A stretch of 64,000 nucleotides of DNA from Microdochium bolleyi. Its lineage: Eukaryota > Ascomycota > Sordariomycetes > Xylariales > Microdochiaceae. The DNA lies in contig KQ964254.1 in the NCBI GenBank assembly GCA_001566295.1, positions 1 to 64,000 on the forward strand, written 5' to 3'. Every line of letters begins with the position of its first letter. Within the stretch, counting starts at the first letter, position 1. The position numbers and the translations under genes were made by a program. Below are positions 24,074-35,492 of the stretch, in pieces. Below the pieces are notes generated by a model, which was given only the letters and a program-made list of their open reading frames with translations, did no database searches and had not been told where the DNA came from.

Positions 24074-27000
24074 CGAACGGTGGGACCTATCCTCCCATTT
24101 TGGCATAGAGGTCACAGAATGCGTCCAGCATCGGCATCAACGTTCCTGGTGTACTGCTCCACGCCAACTGTAAGCATGTGAGGCTCATAGAGAAGCATGT
24201 CAAGGTAGTGCCAGACTAGTCGTGTGCGTCTATGCATGTAAAGTTCGGGAGCCCGTGCGATCCCTGGCTCGTACCGCCAAGACTCACTCCCAGGAAGTCG
24301 AACTCATTCCTAAAATCAAGTCGGAACAGGCTGTCCTGTGTGGTCGGAATGACAATGTATCTGCGTGAGTGAACCGAAGTGATCCGACACTTCGCACCTC
24401 GGCTACAGTCGCGGACTCGGAAATGAAAGATCTTTCGGTTCGCACAGCTTCTGTAAATAGTGATATGTCGATATTGCATATCAGTGGGATGACAGGGTGA
24501 GACTGGGGCCGCTGTCCTCAAAGGCCGGCTTTGGACAGAGAGGGGCATGCAGTTCCGCGCTCGCCAGGACATCTGGCGCCGACCAGGATGTATTCTGCCC
24601 GCTTGCTGATGTCTTGGGATTACAGCACGGGACAGAAACGGCAAGTCTACGCTCGCATCGTGAGACAATGTCTCTGCCCGTTGTCCCGGGACCCTGCACG
24701 CCGATAAGACTTCCCGTGGCTTCGGGTCCGAATACGTAATGCGGCGTTCTGCCCGTCCAAGACAACGGGGGCCGGCGAGGCTTGACGCCGAGACGGCACA
24801 TATCAATCGTCCAGCATGCGGATGACTAGGCATCTGAGCTGCGGACAAGCACGCAGCTGAATCGTTGTCGTCCCTTTTAGCACTCGGCTGCCGTTTCCCG
24901 TGGATGATCTGCACGGGCCCCATGCCGGGGACGCATTCCTGCAGGCTGCAGGACGTCTCCGGCCCCCAACACGCTAAAATTAAGCGAGACTGACACCAGC
25001 TGCCTCCGATGCGAGTCTCGGCGTGACTGCCACGACATCGGAATTTCGTCTTCCGCAAAACAAAGAAAGTGGGCTTGGCTCGGACTGCGGTACGCTGATT
25101 GAGCGAGCGATCCCAGGACGTGAAGTGATGAAGCCCGCATGTTGAGGCCCCGGGCGATCGCTCTGACCCGCACTTCGCTTTCGTAAAATGTCCCGGTCCC
25201 CTTCGTAATTGCAAGCAAGTCTTCCGACAACGCCCAGCGCCTTGCCATCACAGGTTCACAGGTCCGATCGTCGTTCAAGATTGCGAAAGGCAGAGCCAGT
25301 GACAGCAGCGCCGGGCGCGAGCCGAATGTAGTTCGATTCTAGACCGGGAGCGAAGCGAGTGCTGAAATGGAGAAGTGGACCGTCCCCATTGCGCCGTTGG
25401 ACACCATCATCCCACGTCTGTCCTCTTGACCAAGCAAGCGTGCGTCTAGCACCTATGAGGCTGACCAGCGTGCCCTCGGTGGCGTGAGGCTGTCTTTGAG
25501 TCTCCCCGCAACGAGGGGACTTTCGGACTCAGCTAGCAGGAAGCTTCTCTGTCTCCCACACGTGTTGTCCATTCGGCATGCACTCCCACTCTCGAGCCAT
25601 ATCAGAGCGGACACAGGGGCGTCAAGGGTATGGCGATCCCTGGCAACGGAGAGAGCTAGCCGGGCGGGCAGCTTGCATTGGTTCCGGTAGCCTCGTCAAA
25701 TGACAGTGCCCATAGGTGCAGATCGCAGGGACGAAAGGGCCTCGACCCCGTCGTGTGTTCGCAGGGCCGCCGGAATGCTCGTGATGTCGGCTCCGCAATC
25801 CATGAAGACAAGGACGACAGTCTCGAGGTGCGGCACCGTAGTCATGTCTATTTAGGGCGGTCAACACGCATCACGAGAGTGACGGCTGGCAATGGAGACG
25901 GCTGTCAACCGGTCGGTTCTTGCCTCGTGCAATAAGCTTGTCTGTCACGTCCAGTCTAGGGCGGCGTGTCCTGTGCTCCTGACAAGAGCAGTTGGTTCGG
26001 CTTTTGCCACAGGCATGCCACAGGCGTACCAATGCAGACGACGACGGGGGCACTAGCCAGGGGATACGGGCTTTGGTGTCTAGTGTCGGGACGCCCGTCG
26101 AACCTTAGGGATCCAGACCTCAAGGGGCCGTCTTGCGCGTCGCGGGGCTCGGGCAGGCAGGTGTCTGGACGTCGCAGGTGATGAGCGACGTGACTCGCAC
26201 CGGCCCTGGGTGGTTGACAGGTCGTGTGCAGTCGGGCAATGCTGCGAGACTTGATTGGGAAGGGAGTCAGTCGGGCGAGGTCTGTCTGGTGTCTGGTGTC
26301 TCAGTGCAGGAGCAGTGCAGGAGCAACGTGCAGCACACAGCAACGCTCAAGGTTTGAAGCTGCTGCAAGGCCTTCCCCGCCTCTTACGAGCATCAGGCAA
26401 CATTGCACATTTGGCACGGCTGCTCAGGCGGGCCAGTTGTGAAGCAGCCGCTCGACTGCGGGTGAGGCTTGGCTGGGCTCTGCCGGCGGCTGGTGAGACT
26501 GGACAGTCTGGGACTCCTCCCGTGTGCGACCCGGCAATTTGGACCATCCATGGATCGGTCTCAAGTGGCCATGGCGGTCGACCGGGAGGGGCCCGGCCGG
26601 TGCGGGCGCGTCGGTGGTGGGTGTACACTTTCTCTTTTCCCCAACCGCCCAACTCTGCTCCCCTCCGTCCTTAATTACACGACTTGCGACAAAAAGCACA
26701 TCTCCACGGGCTCCTCTGCCCCGACAAGACAAGACCCGGAGCGCCAAAGCAGTGCCCGTCACATACGCCGCCCCATCGCGATCGCCCAGCACTGCCAGCA
26801 GAGCAGCTCTTAGGCCCAGTCCAGATCTTGCAAACACCGAGCATCCGCGCACGACCCATCGTCACACGCCGACTCCGCCTAGCATCCCCCTGCTCGTCTT
26901 CCCTGCCCTGGCTGCCCTGCCCTGTGCCAGTGGGACACCGCTCGAGCTCCCTCCAGCCTTCCCGTCGCCGACTCGCTGGCATACTGTACGTGTTCCTCCG

Positions 27001-27444
27001 ATATGCCCTGGGAGGACCCCTCTCCAGGCGTCATGGCCAGGCCCCAGCCAGGTCCATGTCGCTCCTCTCGTATGATCCCACGGCCAGCCCCAGGGCGGTC
27101 TAGCATTCCGGCGCTTCAATCTGCCCGGGCCTTAATTGATCGTAGTCCTTCAGATTCATCCCAGCCACTATCCTCGCCCTCCTGCCCTCATAACTGACAT
27201 CATCCCGCTCCACTGCTTTCAGGGTCCTCTCCATTCTCACTTCGTCCGCCCACCGCCACAGTCGAGCCAGTCTGCCTTCACCACAACCTTCTGCTCGATT
27301 GACCCTCCGTACATGGTCAACAGCATCTCGTCCCGGATCCCGTCGTCGTACCTCTTCTCCACGGTCGTACATCTATAAAGCGCCCCAGCCAGCGCACGAG
27401 GCCGACAGTCGCCTTTCCTTCTTCACTCGCCAGATACCGCCACC
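24074..27444. other. Long stretch (3.4 kb) without a supportable gene
   Basis: This lies between the P450 and pyr4 and is the largest gap in the window. It has a 332-codon open frame on the minus strand (24216-25214), but that has no domain-like composition, starts from a non-conserved context and is crossed by equally open frames. Around 26080-26340 there are short imperfect word repeats (GTGTCTGG / TGTCTAGTGTC). From about 26640 it becomes C/T-rich, typical of a pyr4 promoter and leader. No transposon terminus, tRNA or LTR was recognised. Confidence 0.5.
27374..27380 (+). promoter_or_regulatory. Probable TATA box of pyr4
   Basis: TATAAAG lies 65 bp upstream of the ATG at 27445, inside a C-rich leader. 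The start itself has a near-ideal fungal context, CCGCCACCATGAG. Confidence 0.5.
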
Positions 27445-28596
27445 ATGAGCACTCAAACAGATCCCCCACGACACCCAACGCTCCTGGCAACATTTGCCGA
27501 GCGCGCCAAAAATGTGTCCCATCCCCTCACCAGCTACCTCCTCCGGCTGATGGAGCTGAAGCAGTCGAATCTTTGCCTCAGTGCCGACGTGACGTCTGTC
27601 CGGGAGCTACTCACTCTGGCCGACAAGATTGGTCCCTCCATTGTGGTCCTCAAGACACATTACGATCTCGTGTCTGGGTGGGATTTCCACCCGGAGACCG
27701 GCACCGGTGCGAGACTCGGCGCTCTTGCGAAAAAACATGGCTTCCTCATCTTTGAGGACCGCAAGTTTGGAGACATTGGCAGCACTGTGCAGATGCAATA
27801 CACGGCTGGCTCAGCACGCATCATTGACTGGGCACACATTGTCAATATCAACATGGTTCCTGGCAAGGCTGGCGTGTCGGCCCTGTCAGAAGCCGCCGCG
27901 AAATGGCGGTCTCGCGTCAACTATCAGGTCCGGACCTCCGTCAGCGTCGGCACCCCCTTGTCAGAGCAGTTCGACGACGTGGAGGACAGTGCCGAAGTGC
28001 AAGCCGAGCGGAAAGAGAGTCTGTCCCCCTTGGAGGCGCCGCCGTCAGGCTTTTACCGGGAGCAGGACGGGCGGAAGGGCAGCATCGTCTCCGTCACAAC
28101 CGTCACGCAGTCCTTTGAGCCAGTCGACTCACCACGCCTTCCCAATGGGACTACCCATGGAGACGAGCTGCTCTTTGCTGGCATTGAAGAACCTCCATTC
28201 GAGCGCGGCTTGCTCATCCTGGCGCAAATGTCAAGCAAGGGCAATTTCATGAACGCCGAATACACGCAGGCGTGCGTGGAAGCGGCGCGGGAGAACAAGG
28301 ACTTTGTCATGGGTTTCATCTCGCAAGAGACACTCAACTCGGAGGCGGGCGACAGCTTCGTTTCCATGACCCCTGGATGCCAATTACCACCCGAAGGCGA
28401 GGAAGAGAACGGTGTCGTTGAAGGTGATGGCCTGGGACAGCAGTACAACACACCCTCGAAGCTGGTCGGCCTCTGCGGCAGCGATATCATAATTGTCGGA
28501 CGTGGCATCATCAAGGCGAGCTCCCCACAAGCCGAGGCCGAGAGGTACCGGAGCAGGGCATGGAAAGCATACCGGAAGCGCACCGGGCAAGAATGA
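27445..28596 (+). CDS. pyr4: Orotidine-5'-phosphate decarboxylase, 383 aa
   Basis: This is a single exon. It catalyses decarboxylation of OMP to UMP, the last step of de novo pyrimidine synthesis, in the cytosol. The active-site signature FEDRKFGDIGSTV gives the catalytic K107 and D110. D48 (CLSADVTS) and K70 (VVLKTHYD) complete the Lys/Asp network. The phosphate-binding end is VGRGI near the C-terminus. Between about residues 165 and 245 sits a Ser/Glu-rich insertion that the compact yeast Ura3 lacks and that is typical of Sordariomycete pyr4 proteins. Length agrees with those (about 375-400). It sits alone between a long gene-free stretch and a divergent-looking accessory block, with no operon-like partner. 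Confidence 0.96.
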   Translation: MSTQTDPPRHPTLLATFAERAKNVSHPLTSYLLRLMELKQSNLCLSADVTSVRELLTLADKIGPSIVVLKTHYDLVSGWDFHPETGTGARLGALAKKHGFLIFEDRKFGDIGSTVQMQYTAGSARIIDWAHIVNINMVPGKAGVSALSEAAAKWRSRVNYQVRTSVSVGTPLSEQFDDVEDSAEVQAERKESLSPLEAPPSGFYREQDGRKGSIVSVTTVTQSFEPVDSPRLPNGTTHGDELLFAGIEEPPFERGLLILAQMSSKGNFMNAEYTQACVEAARENKDFVMGFISQETLNSEAGDSFVSMTPGCQLPPEGEEENGVVEGDGLGQQYNTPSKLVGLCGSDIIIVGRGIIKASSPQAEAERYRSRAWKAYRKRTGQE

Positions 28597-29306
28597 GACT
28601 CGGAAGGACTAAATGGAGAACGGAAGGTAGATTGGTTGGGGAAACAAAATCAGCGGAGCCCGTCTCTCGTGCGAAGGCAAGCAGAGTCTCGAGCAAGCCC
28701 CGCCGAACGGCATCATCCGTGAGCGAGACAAACAGATATTGCCACGGAGGATGGGCGAGTGTAGAATAGCTATAAAAGGCATATTGATATTTGCTCCCGA
28801 ACACAAACACTGTTTATCCACCAAGGCTTTAGACACCCAACTTCAATTGTCCCTGGCCGGTCTCTCGTCCAATCGTGTTGTTGCCAAGCTTCGACTGGAC
28901 CGGCCATCTGAAGTCTGAACCCAAGAGGGGCAAAGGGCAGGGAAGCTGCGGGGGCGCTTCCGGAGGTGCAGGTTGCTGTGTACCGCCCCACGGCAATACG
29001 TTTGACACCAGGATCTCTTCCCGGTGCTGCAGCACAATCAATACCTTCGGGTAACCCATCCGTCGCAAGCTCCTGCTCAGCCCTGACTTACCCCATGCGA
29101 GGCGAGCTTTTCACAGTGTCGAATCGCTGAGCTGCCTTCGCATCCGACAGCACATCCGTGTCCTTGCCTGCTGCCCCTAGCGCGTAGCTAGGATGCGTCA
29201 AGGCCAGCCCCACGCCCCGGGCTGCCCATGATCGAGGAGACGACATAATTACGGAGTAACGGTACTTGGAGGTCGGAGCATCTAGACCAGACGGCCCACT
29301 GCCGCG
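28597..29306. other. Tandem intergenic region, pyr4 to Zn2Cys6 regulator
   Basis: These 710 bp hold the pyr4 3' region (AT-rich around 28770-28800) and the upstream region of the regulator. No gene is seen. Confidence 0.6.
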
Positions 29307-32096
29307 ATGTCTGACTCCGACTCCCAACCTGAGGCGGACGAGCACTCGTCCGTGGCGGACCAGCCGCAGGCCAAGCCTCCTCCCAGAAAACGCCGGCGAC
29401 TCGTCATCAGCTGCACCGAGTGCCACCGGAGGAAACAAAAGGTGAGGCAACCCAGAAGTCTGGCCCTGACCATCGTGCAAAGCATCGACTGACCACCAGT
29501 ACAGTGCGATCGTGGCTTACCTTGTGCCAACTGTGTCTCCCGCGGCAAGGAGAGCTCCTGCCGGTACGAGACAGGCCAGCCCGTCGCTCGAGCTCCCGCC
29601 GATGCCGCTGCAGAGCGCTCCTCACGCCAGCGCCAGCACCAGCACCACGGCCATACTGCAGGGAGCCATGTCACTCAGCAAGGCGTGGATCTTGGCTACA
29701 CTCAGCATGGCACGTCGACCCTCGATGTCCTCCGGAGGATAGACAATGCGTCGGACGGCGAGCGGCTCGCCAGCTTGGCCGCCGAGCAAGGGGCCAGCAC
29801 CGCGGGCGTCCGCGAGCGATACAAGGCGCTGATCCGGCAGCTCCCTGCCCGGACATATGTCGAGGACCTTGTCGGCTTCTACTTTCAGGACATCAATTGG
29901 CAGTACTTCGGCGTCGACGAGATCATCTTCCGCGAGCTCATGGCGAAGTGGTACAGCGTGCCGTTTACGGTTTTTGCGAATGTCGGCCCGCAAGGGTTGG
30001 AGCCGATGCTGAGGGAGTTCCCCGCACTGCTGTTCCAGCTCTCTGCCTGTGCGCTGCTGTACCTCCGCGAGAATATGTTCGAGAAGTTTGACGCGCTCAA
30101 GTACGCGGATATGACTTTCGATGATCTCGCGATGGACTACAGCGAGTCTGGAGCGGCGATACTCTCACTCCTGGGCAAGCGGCAGATGACCTTGATCGCG
30201 CCGCTGGCAGGCTGGGTGCGCGCCAAGTTCCTCAAGCACTGCGGCATGGTCACGGAGTCGTGGCACCAGCTCGGCACCTCTATCCGCGACGCGCAGGAGA
30301 TCGGCATGCACCGCGACGAGAAAGATCCTCGCCCGGGCCCGCAGGATAATATAGAAGAGAGCCTGGACAAGCTCTGGATGGGCCAGGCGCGGCGGAGGGT
30401 CTGGATCACGCTCCTGGCCTGGGACATTCACATGGGCTCGGTATTGGGCCGGACTCCGCAGTGTGACTTTGCCACCGTGAGCGAGACGTTGCCGATAGAT
30501 GCGCTCCAGAGTACAGACGGGCGGAGAATGCCCATGATACCACGCTCGGAGGACTCGCCGCCGACCCCGCTGACGCGGGCGATCTGGATGTTCAAGCTCG
30601 TCCGGCCGCTCCGCGACATCATCGGCCTAGAGAAGGAAGGTCCCTTTCCCAAAGACTTCTCGCACATTGACAGGATCCAGCACTCTCTACAAGAAATGGA
30701 AGCCCAGATGCCCGCCTGCTTCCGCCTATACAACCCAGACACCCGGTTCGACCACCTCCCCGAGTGCTGGTGGCTCGCGCTCACGCGCCCGACGCTCCCG
30801 GCGATCCTGCAGTTTGGCAAGCTCGCGCTGCACCGTCCCTACATTTTCACCCGGGCCGCCAGCCGCCTCGAGGCGCTCAAGGCGAGCTTCGGCATGCTCG
30901 ATGCGCAGCGGCAGTACTTTGCGATCCTGAACCCGAGCCACCACCGGATGTTCTCGCTCTTCTACGGGACATTCGACGCCGTGGTCATGGTGGCCTCCAT
31001 CTTCATTCTCTTCCCGAGGGAGCACCCGGAGCTCTTCCAGCAGGCGCTGCAGCACTTTGCGTGGGCGAGCGAGCGGTTTGAGAAGATGGCCGTGCGGAAC
31101 CAGCTCGCGAGGAGCGCGCGGAGCGTGCTCAACGCGCTGCACGCGCGGCTCAAGAGGATCGGGCAGGCGGAGGACCGCATCCGCGGTGCGGGTGCTGCTG
31201 CGGGCAGCAACGACGTGCTCCAGGTCGAAGGCGGGGACGACTGCGTGGCCAGTGGAGAGCCAGCGAGCAGTAGTCATCATCATACGCCCGCCTCGGCCCC
31301 GGGCAGCTCGGGCCTTCGGGTCTCGAGTGTTCCCAGCGGGTCATATTCGTCGGCGTCCCGGAGCGCGGGGCTGAGCGGCAGCACGAGCGGCAGCCCCGTG
31401 ATACCCACGCCGGGCAGCTCCGTCAGCACTGCGGGGAGCGTACCGCTACAGATTGCGGACTCGTCGTCGTCGTCGTCGGGCACCGAACCACAATACGATA
31501 ACAGTACCAGCACCAGCAGCAAGAACAATGCTCGAGGTCCCGGTGAAGCCGACTTCTTTACAGGCATTGGTACGGGCACGGAAACAACAGCAATAACAGA
31601 CTGGACCTTGCCCGCAGACTTCGACCTCGGCTCGATCATGCCAATGTACCCCATCGGGGACCTAGCCATGAACGACCTGACGGGCCTGGGATTCCTAGGA
31701 GGGGACGCTGCCATCGGCACAAGCAACGGACTAAGCTGGGGCGGCGGCGAAGCGAACTTCATCCCCAGCACCTCCCACAACCATCTAGACCAGGACCAGC
31801 AGCAGCAGGATCACCATGTAAACCACGTCCCGACCGCCGCACCCACTAACGGCAGCAGCGGCAGCGGCGGCGGTGGCGATGGTGTTGGTCTGGGAGTGGT
31901 CAGCGGAGGAGAAGAGCCTGCCGTGCTGGCCGCCAACGTGGGCGGGAGCTACCAGACGGGCATATCGGGCCATCCGTCCCAGGGGCGGTACGCGACGCAG
32001 TCGGTCGATGCGGCGGCGCCGTGGCAGTTCGGCGGGGACTTTGGGGAGGATACCGTTTGGAGCCTGTTTAACCAGATCCAGTGGTCACCAGCGTAA
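29307..32096 (+). CDS. Zn2Cys6 transcription factor, 908 aa, two exons
   Basis: Exons are 29307-29441 and 29505-32096. The 63-nt intron splits the zinc cluster between its second and third Cys, a common place in this family. Residues 36-64 form the Zn2Cys6 binuclear cluster with spacing C-x2-C-x6-C-x5-C-x2-C-x8-C, preceded by a basic RKRRR patch. Residues about 165-560 are the fungal-specific transcription factor middle homology domain (QARRRVWITLLAWDIHMG, then a PQCDF motif). The last 300 residues are Ser/Gly/Asp-rich and contain a poly-Ser run coded by a (TCG)n tract near 31460, with several acidic-hydrophobic patches that could activate transcription. Targets are unknown. Its place between pyr4 and a rhodopsin-domain gene does not identify a pathway. 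Confidence 0.9.
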
Positions 32097-33514
32097 GCGA
32101 CGAGGACGAGGGAATGAAGGGAAACGAGTTCGAGAGACTAAGTAGCTATCGTGATAACTCGAAGGCGGTGGCTGCATATGGAGTAGATTGCGTGTGGAGG
32201 AAGTGCGGATAGGCAAACCACGTAGAGAGACTACCGGTATGTATGCCCCACGCTACGTGGCGGGTGTCCTCTGACAGAAGTCCTGCTGGGAAACGTGATT
32301 CTATGGCTACTATGGGAGCCCATAAGTGTCTCTGTAACAAACCGCGTTCAGAAGCCACCGTGTGTTATTACCGCCACGCAATTCTTTCTTAACTTTTGTG
32401 ATAATGGAGCTTGTCATGTGTTGAAGGCCAGAAGCCTGTTCAGCGGGGGTGATACTCGATTTGGAAGTCCCCTCGCAAGGGAGAGAGCGTATGGGCAAAG
32501 CTGACCACCTGGGCATGTAAGTATGATCGCACAAACCCCCACCCTCCAACACACACACACACACACACTCACACACACGTGAGTATGTATGCCGTGTTCC
32601 GACCAGTATGTTTGGGAAAGATTGGTGCTTGCTCGACCGAGGGAGGGAAAGCTGATCTTTTTGGGGCATGCCCGGCAAGTCGGATGGGTGTGTAGTTCCT
32701 GCCTGAATATTTTTGACACTGCTTGGTGAGAATAAAACTCAAAAAAGAGAGGCATGTGTGTCGTTGGTCTACAGATCGTGACAAGAATGAATGAACCCCA
32801 CGTTGATTTGGTGAATATGTACCCGGTCCCCGCTGGTTGGTGTCAGATGTGGGCACCTTCGTCTGGATTTGTTTGCTATTTTCTCCTGTGCACAAGGTCA
32901 AGGGTTGCTGTTCTTGCACAGAGATATATCGGGATATGTCTTGATAGGATGACAGAGACTAATTACGGCATGGGAGTTAACATCGTGATGGCTGCACTGG
33001 AGAGGCACCAGATTCTTTACATTTCCAGGACTAGCCGTGCCTCGATAGTGAATCAGTCCAAGTCTCTGCCTCATAAGTTTGTTTGTCAGTAGCAGTGATT
33101 GACAGGGAGCAGGATATCGGGGAAAGCCAAGCTTGATCGATCGGACCTATCCCAGTCTCGCACAGGTCAGTATGTTTGCTACAGAGGCAGTCTTGATCCC
33201 GGATGGACGATTTAAGCGGGTGTCACTGCTGTACTGGAGGGTTGATGCCTGCATACTGCTTCGCAACCTTTCCATTCCGAACATGTCAGCGATCGGTAGT
33301 AGCGTGACGAGTTCATGCAAGCAGGCCTGGCAAGGAAAGTAGTCGAGAAAAGTTTGCAATTTGTGAACGAACTCGCCTAGATGATATCCAAGTACTTAAT
33401 AGTTCTTTGGCCACAACGATTTCGTGAGCACGGCTCCGAGCTCGCCTTTGTCTATAGTCTGCACAGCCTTGCGCCGGTGACAGTTTTCGCACGAAAAACA
33501 TCAATCCGTCTAAG
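32097..33514. other. Tandem intergenic region with a CA microsatellite, 1.4 kb
   Basis: This lies between the regulator and rhodopsin copy 2. It carries an interrupted (CA)n repeat at 32549-32578. No gene was supported on either strand. Confidence 0.6.
32549..32578. repeat. Interrupted (CA)n microsatellite
   Basis: About 30 bp of alternating AC with one TC interruption at 32569-32570, in non-coding sequence. Confidence 0.9.
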
Positions 33515-34745
33515 ATGTCGGACCTGGGGGGTCAGGGTCCCTTCTGCATATCGATACTGTGGGCGACGACGGCCATCCTGCTGGTATTCCTCGGGCTTCG
33601 AGTGTTCACACGGGTTGTCTGTGTGGCTGCGTACGGTATCGATGACACTTTATATATCATATCAACTGTGAGTGACCTGCCTTTAGCCATCACATATGCC
33701 ATTATTGTATTTTGGGTATCACATCGGGTGTCTCGGCTGACGGCAACATCTGGAAAAGGTTATCATTGTGGCCTTTGCGGCGCTTGCCACGGTCGCCTGC
33801 CTGCATGGATTCGGGCGATATGACCTCGATCCGGACACGAAAGCAGAAATGTCGTTCTGGCGAGTCGTCGCGCAGTCCGTAGCAATGATTGCAACCGGTA
33901 CCTCGAAAGCATACATGTGGGACGATCGAATCGTGGGTGCGACTTGCGTTGATTCGACCCCGGTGACAGCAGCAATGGCCGGTACGTCGTGTGCAAGCGA
34001 AACGTAAAGACGCCATGCGCCGTCCGGTAGCTGAGTCTGAACAAAACACACAGTCTGCACCGTCTTGACAGATATTGTGTACGCCGTGTTAGCCTGGGTC
34101 TTTATATGGAGTCTCCCGAACCCAGTGCAGGAGAAGATCATCCTCGCAGGGAGCCTTGGCTTGGGAATCTTGTAAGTGCCAAATCCATTCTCCGCGCTCC
34201 CAGCGTCTTGCCAATCTTGACACCCATATGTCACCAAAAGTGCAGCAGCCGCTGGCGCTCTTCGTCTCTACTCTGCCATATCATTCGCAATCAGAGACCG
34301 CCGCGATGTCCCGATTGCCGTCATTATCTGGTCACAGGTTGAGATGGTGACGACACTGGTGTGCGTTGGCATTCCCGTGTGTCTGCCACTCTGGATCACC
34401 CTGCGGCGGAAGATTCAGGCCTTCTGCACGAGCTCCAGAGGGAATTTGGCACAGAGCGGCGAGGTTTACGACACATCCGGCCACAAGGACGATCGAAGCA
34501 ATCGAGGCTCTGATGTCAACAAGAACAGGTCAGTTGGGCTATGCACAATAGGCGGGACAGCGATGGGCCCCGCTACAGGAGCCCGAAGGAAGACGCCAAG
34601 GTTCTCTATGTTTTCTATCTCTGCCGCAGATACACAAGATGGAAGCAGAGCCCGTGACGATGGCGGGAGCGATGAGGTGGACCTTCGAGATTGGGACGAG
34701 GACCGGCCATCGGCCTCAACACCGCGACCGTGGTCTCGTGAGTGA
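33515..34745 (+). CDS. Rhodopsin-domain membrane protein, shortened paralog, 332 aa (copy 2, possibly decaying)
   Basis: Exons are 33515-33667, 33759-33981, 34054-34171 and 34241-34745. It is closely similar to the 18453-19948 gene in every exon (it starts MSDLGGQGPF against MSELGGQGSF, and shares YGIDDTLYII, the VYAVLAW helix, VCVGIPVCLPLW) and has the same intron positions, except that intron 2 and about 45 codons are gone: TSKA runs straight into YMWDDRI. This removes about one and a half membrane helices and the loop cysteine. Introns 1 and 3 need AAAAG acceptors. At intron 3 the normal-looking TGCAG five bases downstream would shift the frame to an early stop. The protein may be non-functional, or alternatively spliced; the ATG-to-stop frame is otherwise clean. 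Confidence 0.65.
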
Positions 34746-35492
34746 ATACCTGAGTACGCGCGTGTGTGTCTGGTGTGGGACTTTGTTGTGGCGGCATTCA
34801 TGGAGGTCGTGTGCTGTCCGGAACAGGGTAGATGATCTCGACGGAGCAATACCGACATGATGATCTCCGTCCTGCGGGCGTTGTCGAGTTGCCCTTGTCA
34901 TACCAACGCGTGGTGGATCGACCTGTTCCATGTTCGACTTATAGTGGATGCAGCAAGAGACGAGCTACAGAAACCACGTCGTCTTCAGGTGGAGGCCCGG
35001 GAGGGAGAGGGCCCACTTTATGCCATCATCGCAGTGGGCTCTTGCACATGTTAGTCCAGTCAAGAGGCCCGCTCGCGGGAGCTCAGAGATGAGCAAGGAG
35101 CTGCGGGCTAAAGCTGGCAGGAGCTCCCGGCCTGCCCGTGCCGTCCCTTCCATAGTCCAGGAAAGAAGTTTCCAGCCTGGCTGCGACATGGACCCCTGAA
35201 CGCTTCCAAGATCACCACCACCCGCACTCCTTATCTCGGCTGACAATCAACCACCTTGCAAAGAACCCCTCCAGGCCACACTGTCAGCAATCGCCGCGAC
35301 CAGAGCCTTCTCTCCTCTCGGCGAATCCTCCAAGTTCGGACACCCATCGACGCTTCAACGGACGATACCACAGCGGTCCACGAACCCCCCCTCGGATTGA
35401 CACGGCCTATTGTCGCCGTTGTCACGCCACAACTCCACACTCGACCATCCCGAGCTCGGCCAGACACATAACAAAAGCATTAATCGCCCTTG
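34746..35492. other. Tandem intergenic region before PIS1
   Basis: This 747-bp region holds the rhodopsin copy 2 3' end and the phosphatidylinositol synthase promoter. It is C-rich close to the start codon. No gene is seen. Confidence 0.6.

Noticed and set aside
24216..25214. 332-codon open frame on the minus strand in the P450-pyr4 gap
   Set aside because: No domain, no membrane or signal pattern, residue composition (Arg, Ser, Cys-rich) like translated non-coding GC-rich DNA, and other frames are open over the same stretch.
17278..34745. Secondary-metabolite gene cluster (P450, regulators, membrane proteins)
   Set aside because: No backbone synthase, transferase or transporter is present, and the genes are spread over 17 kb around pyr4.
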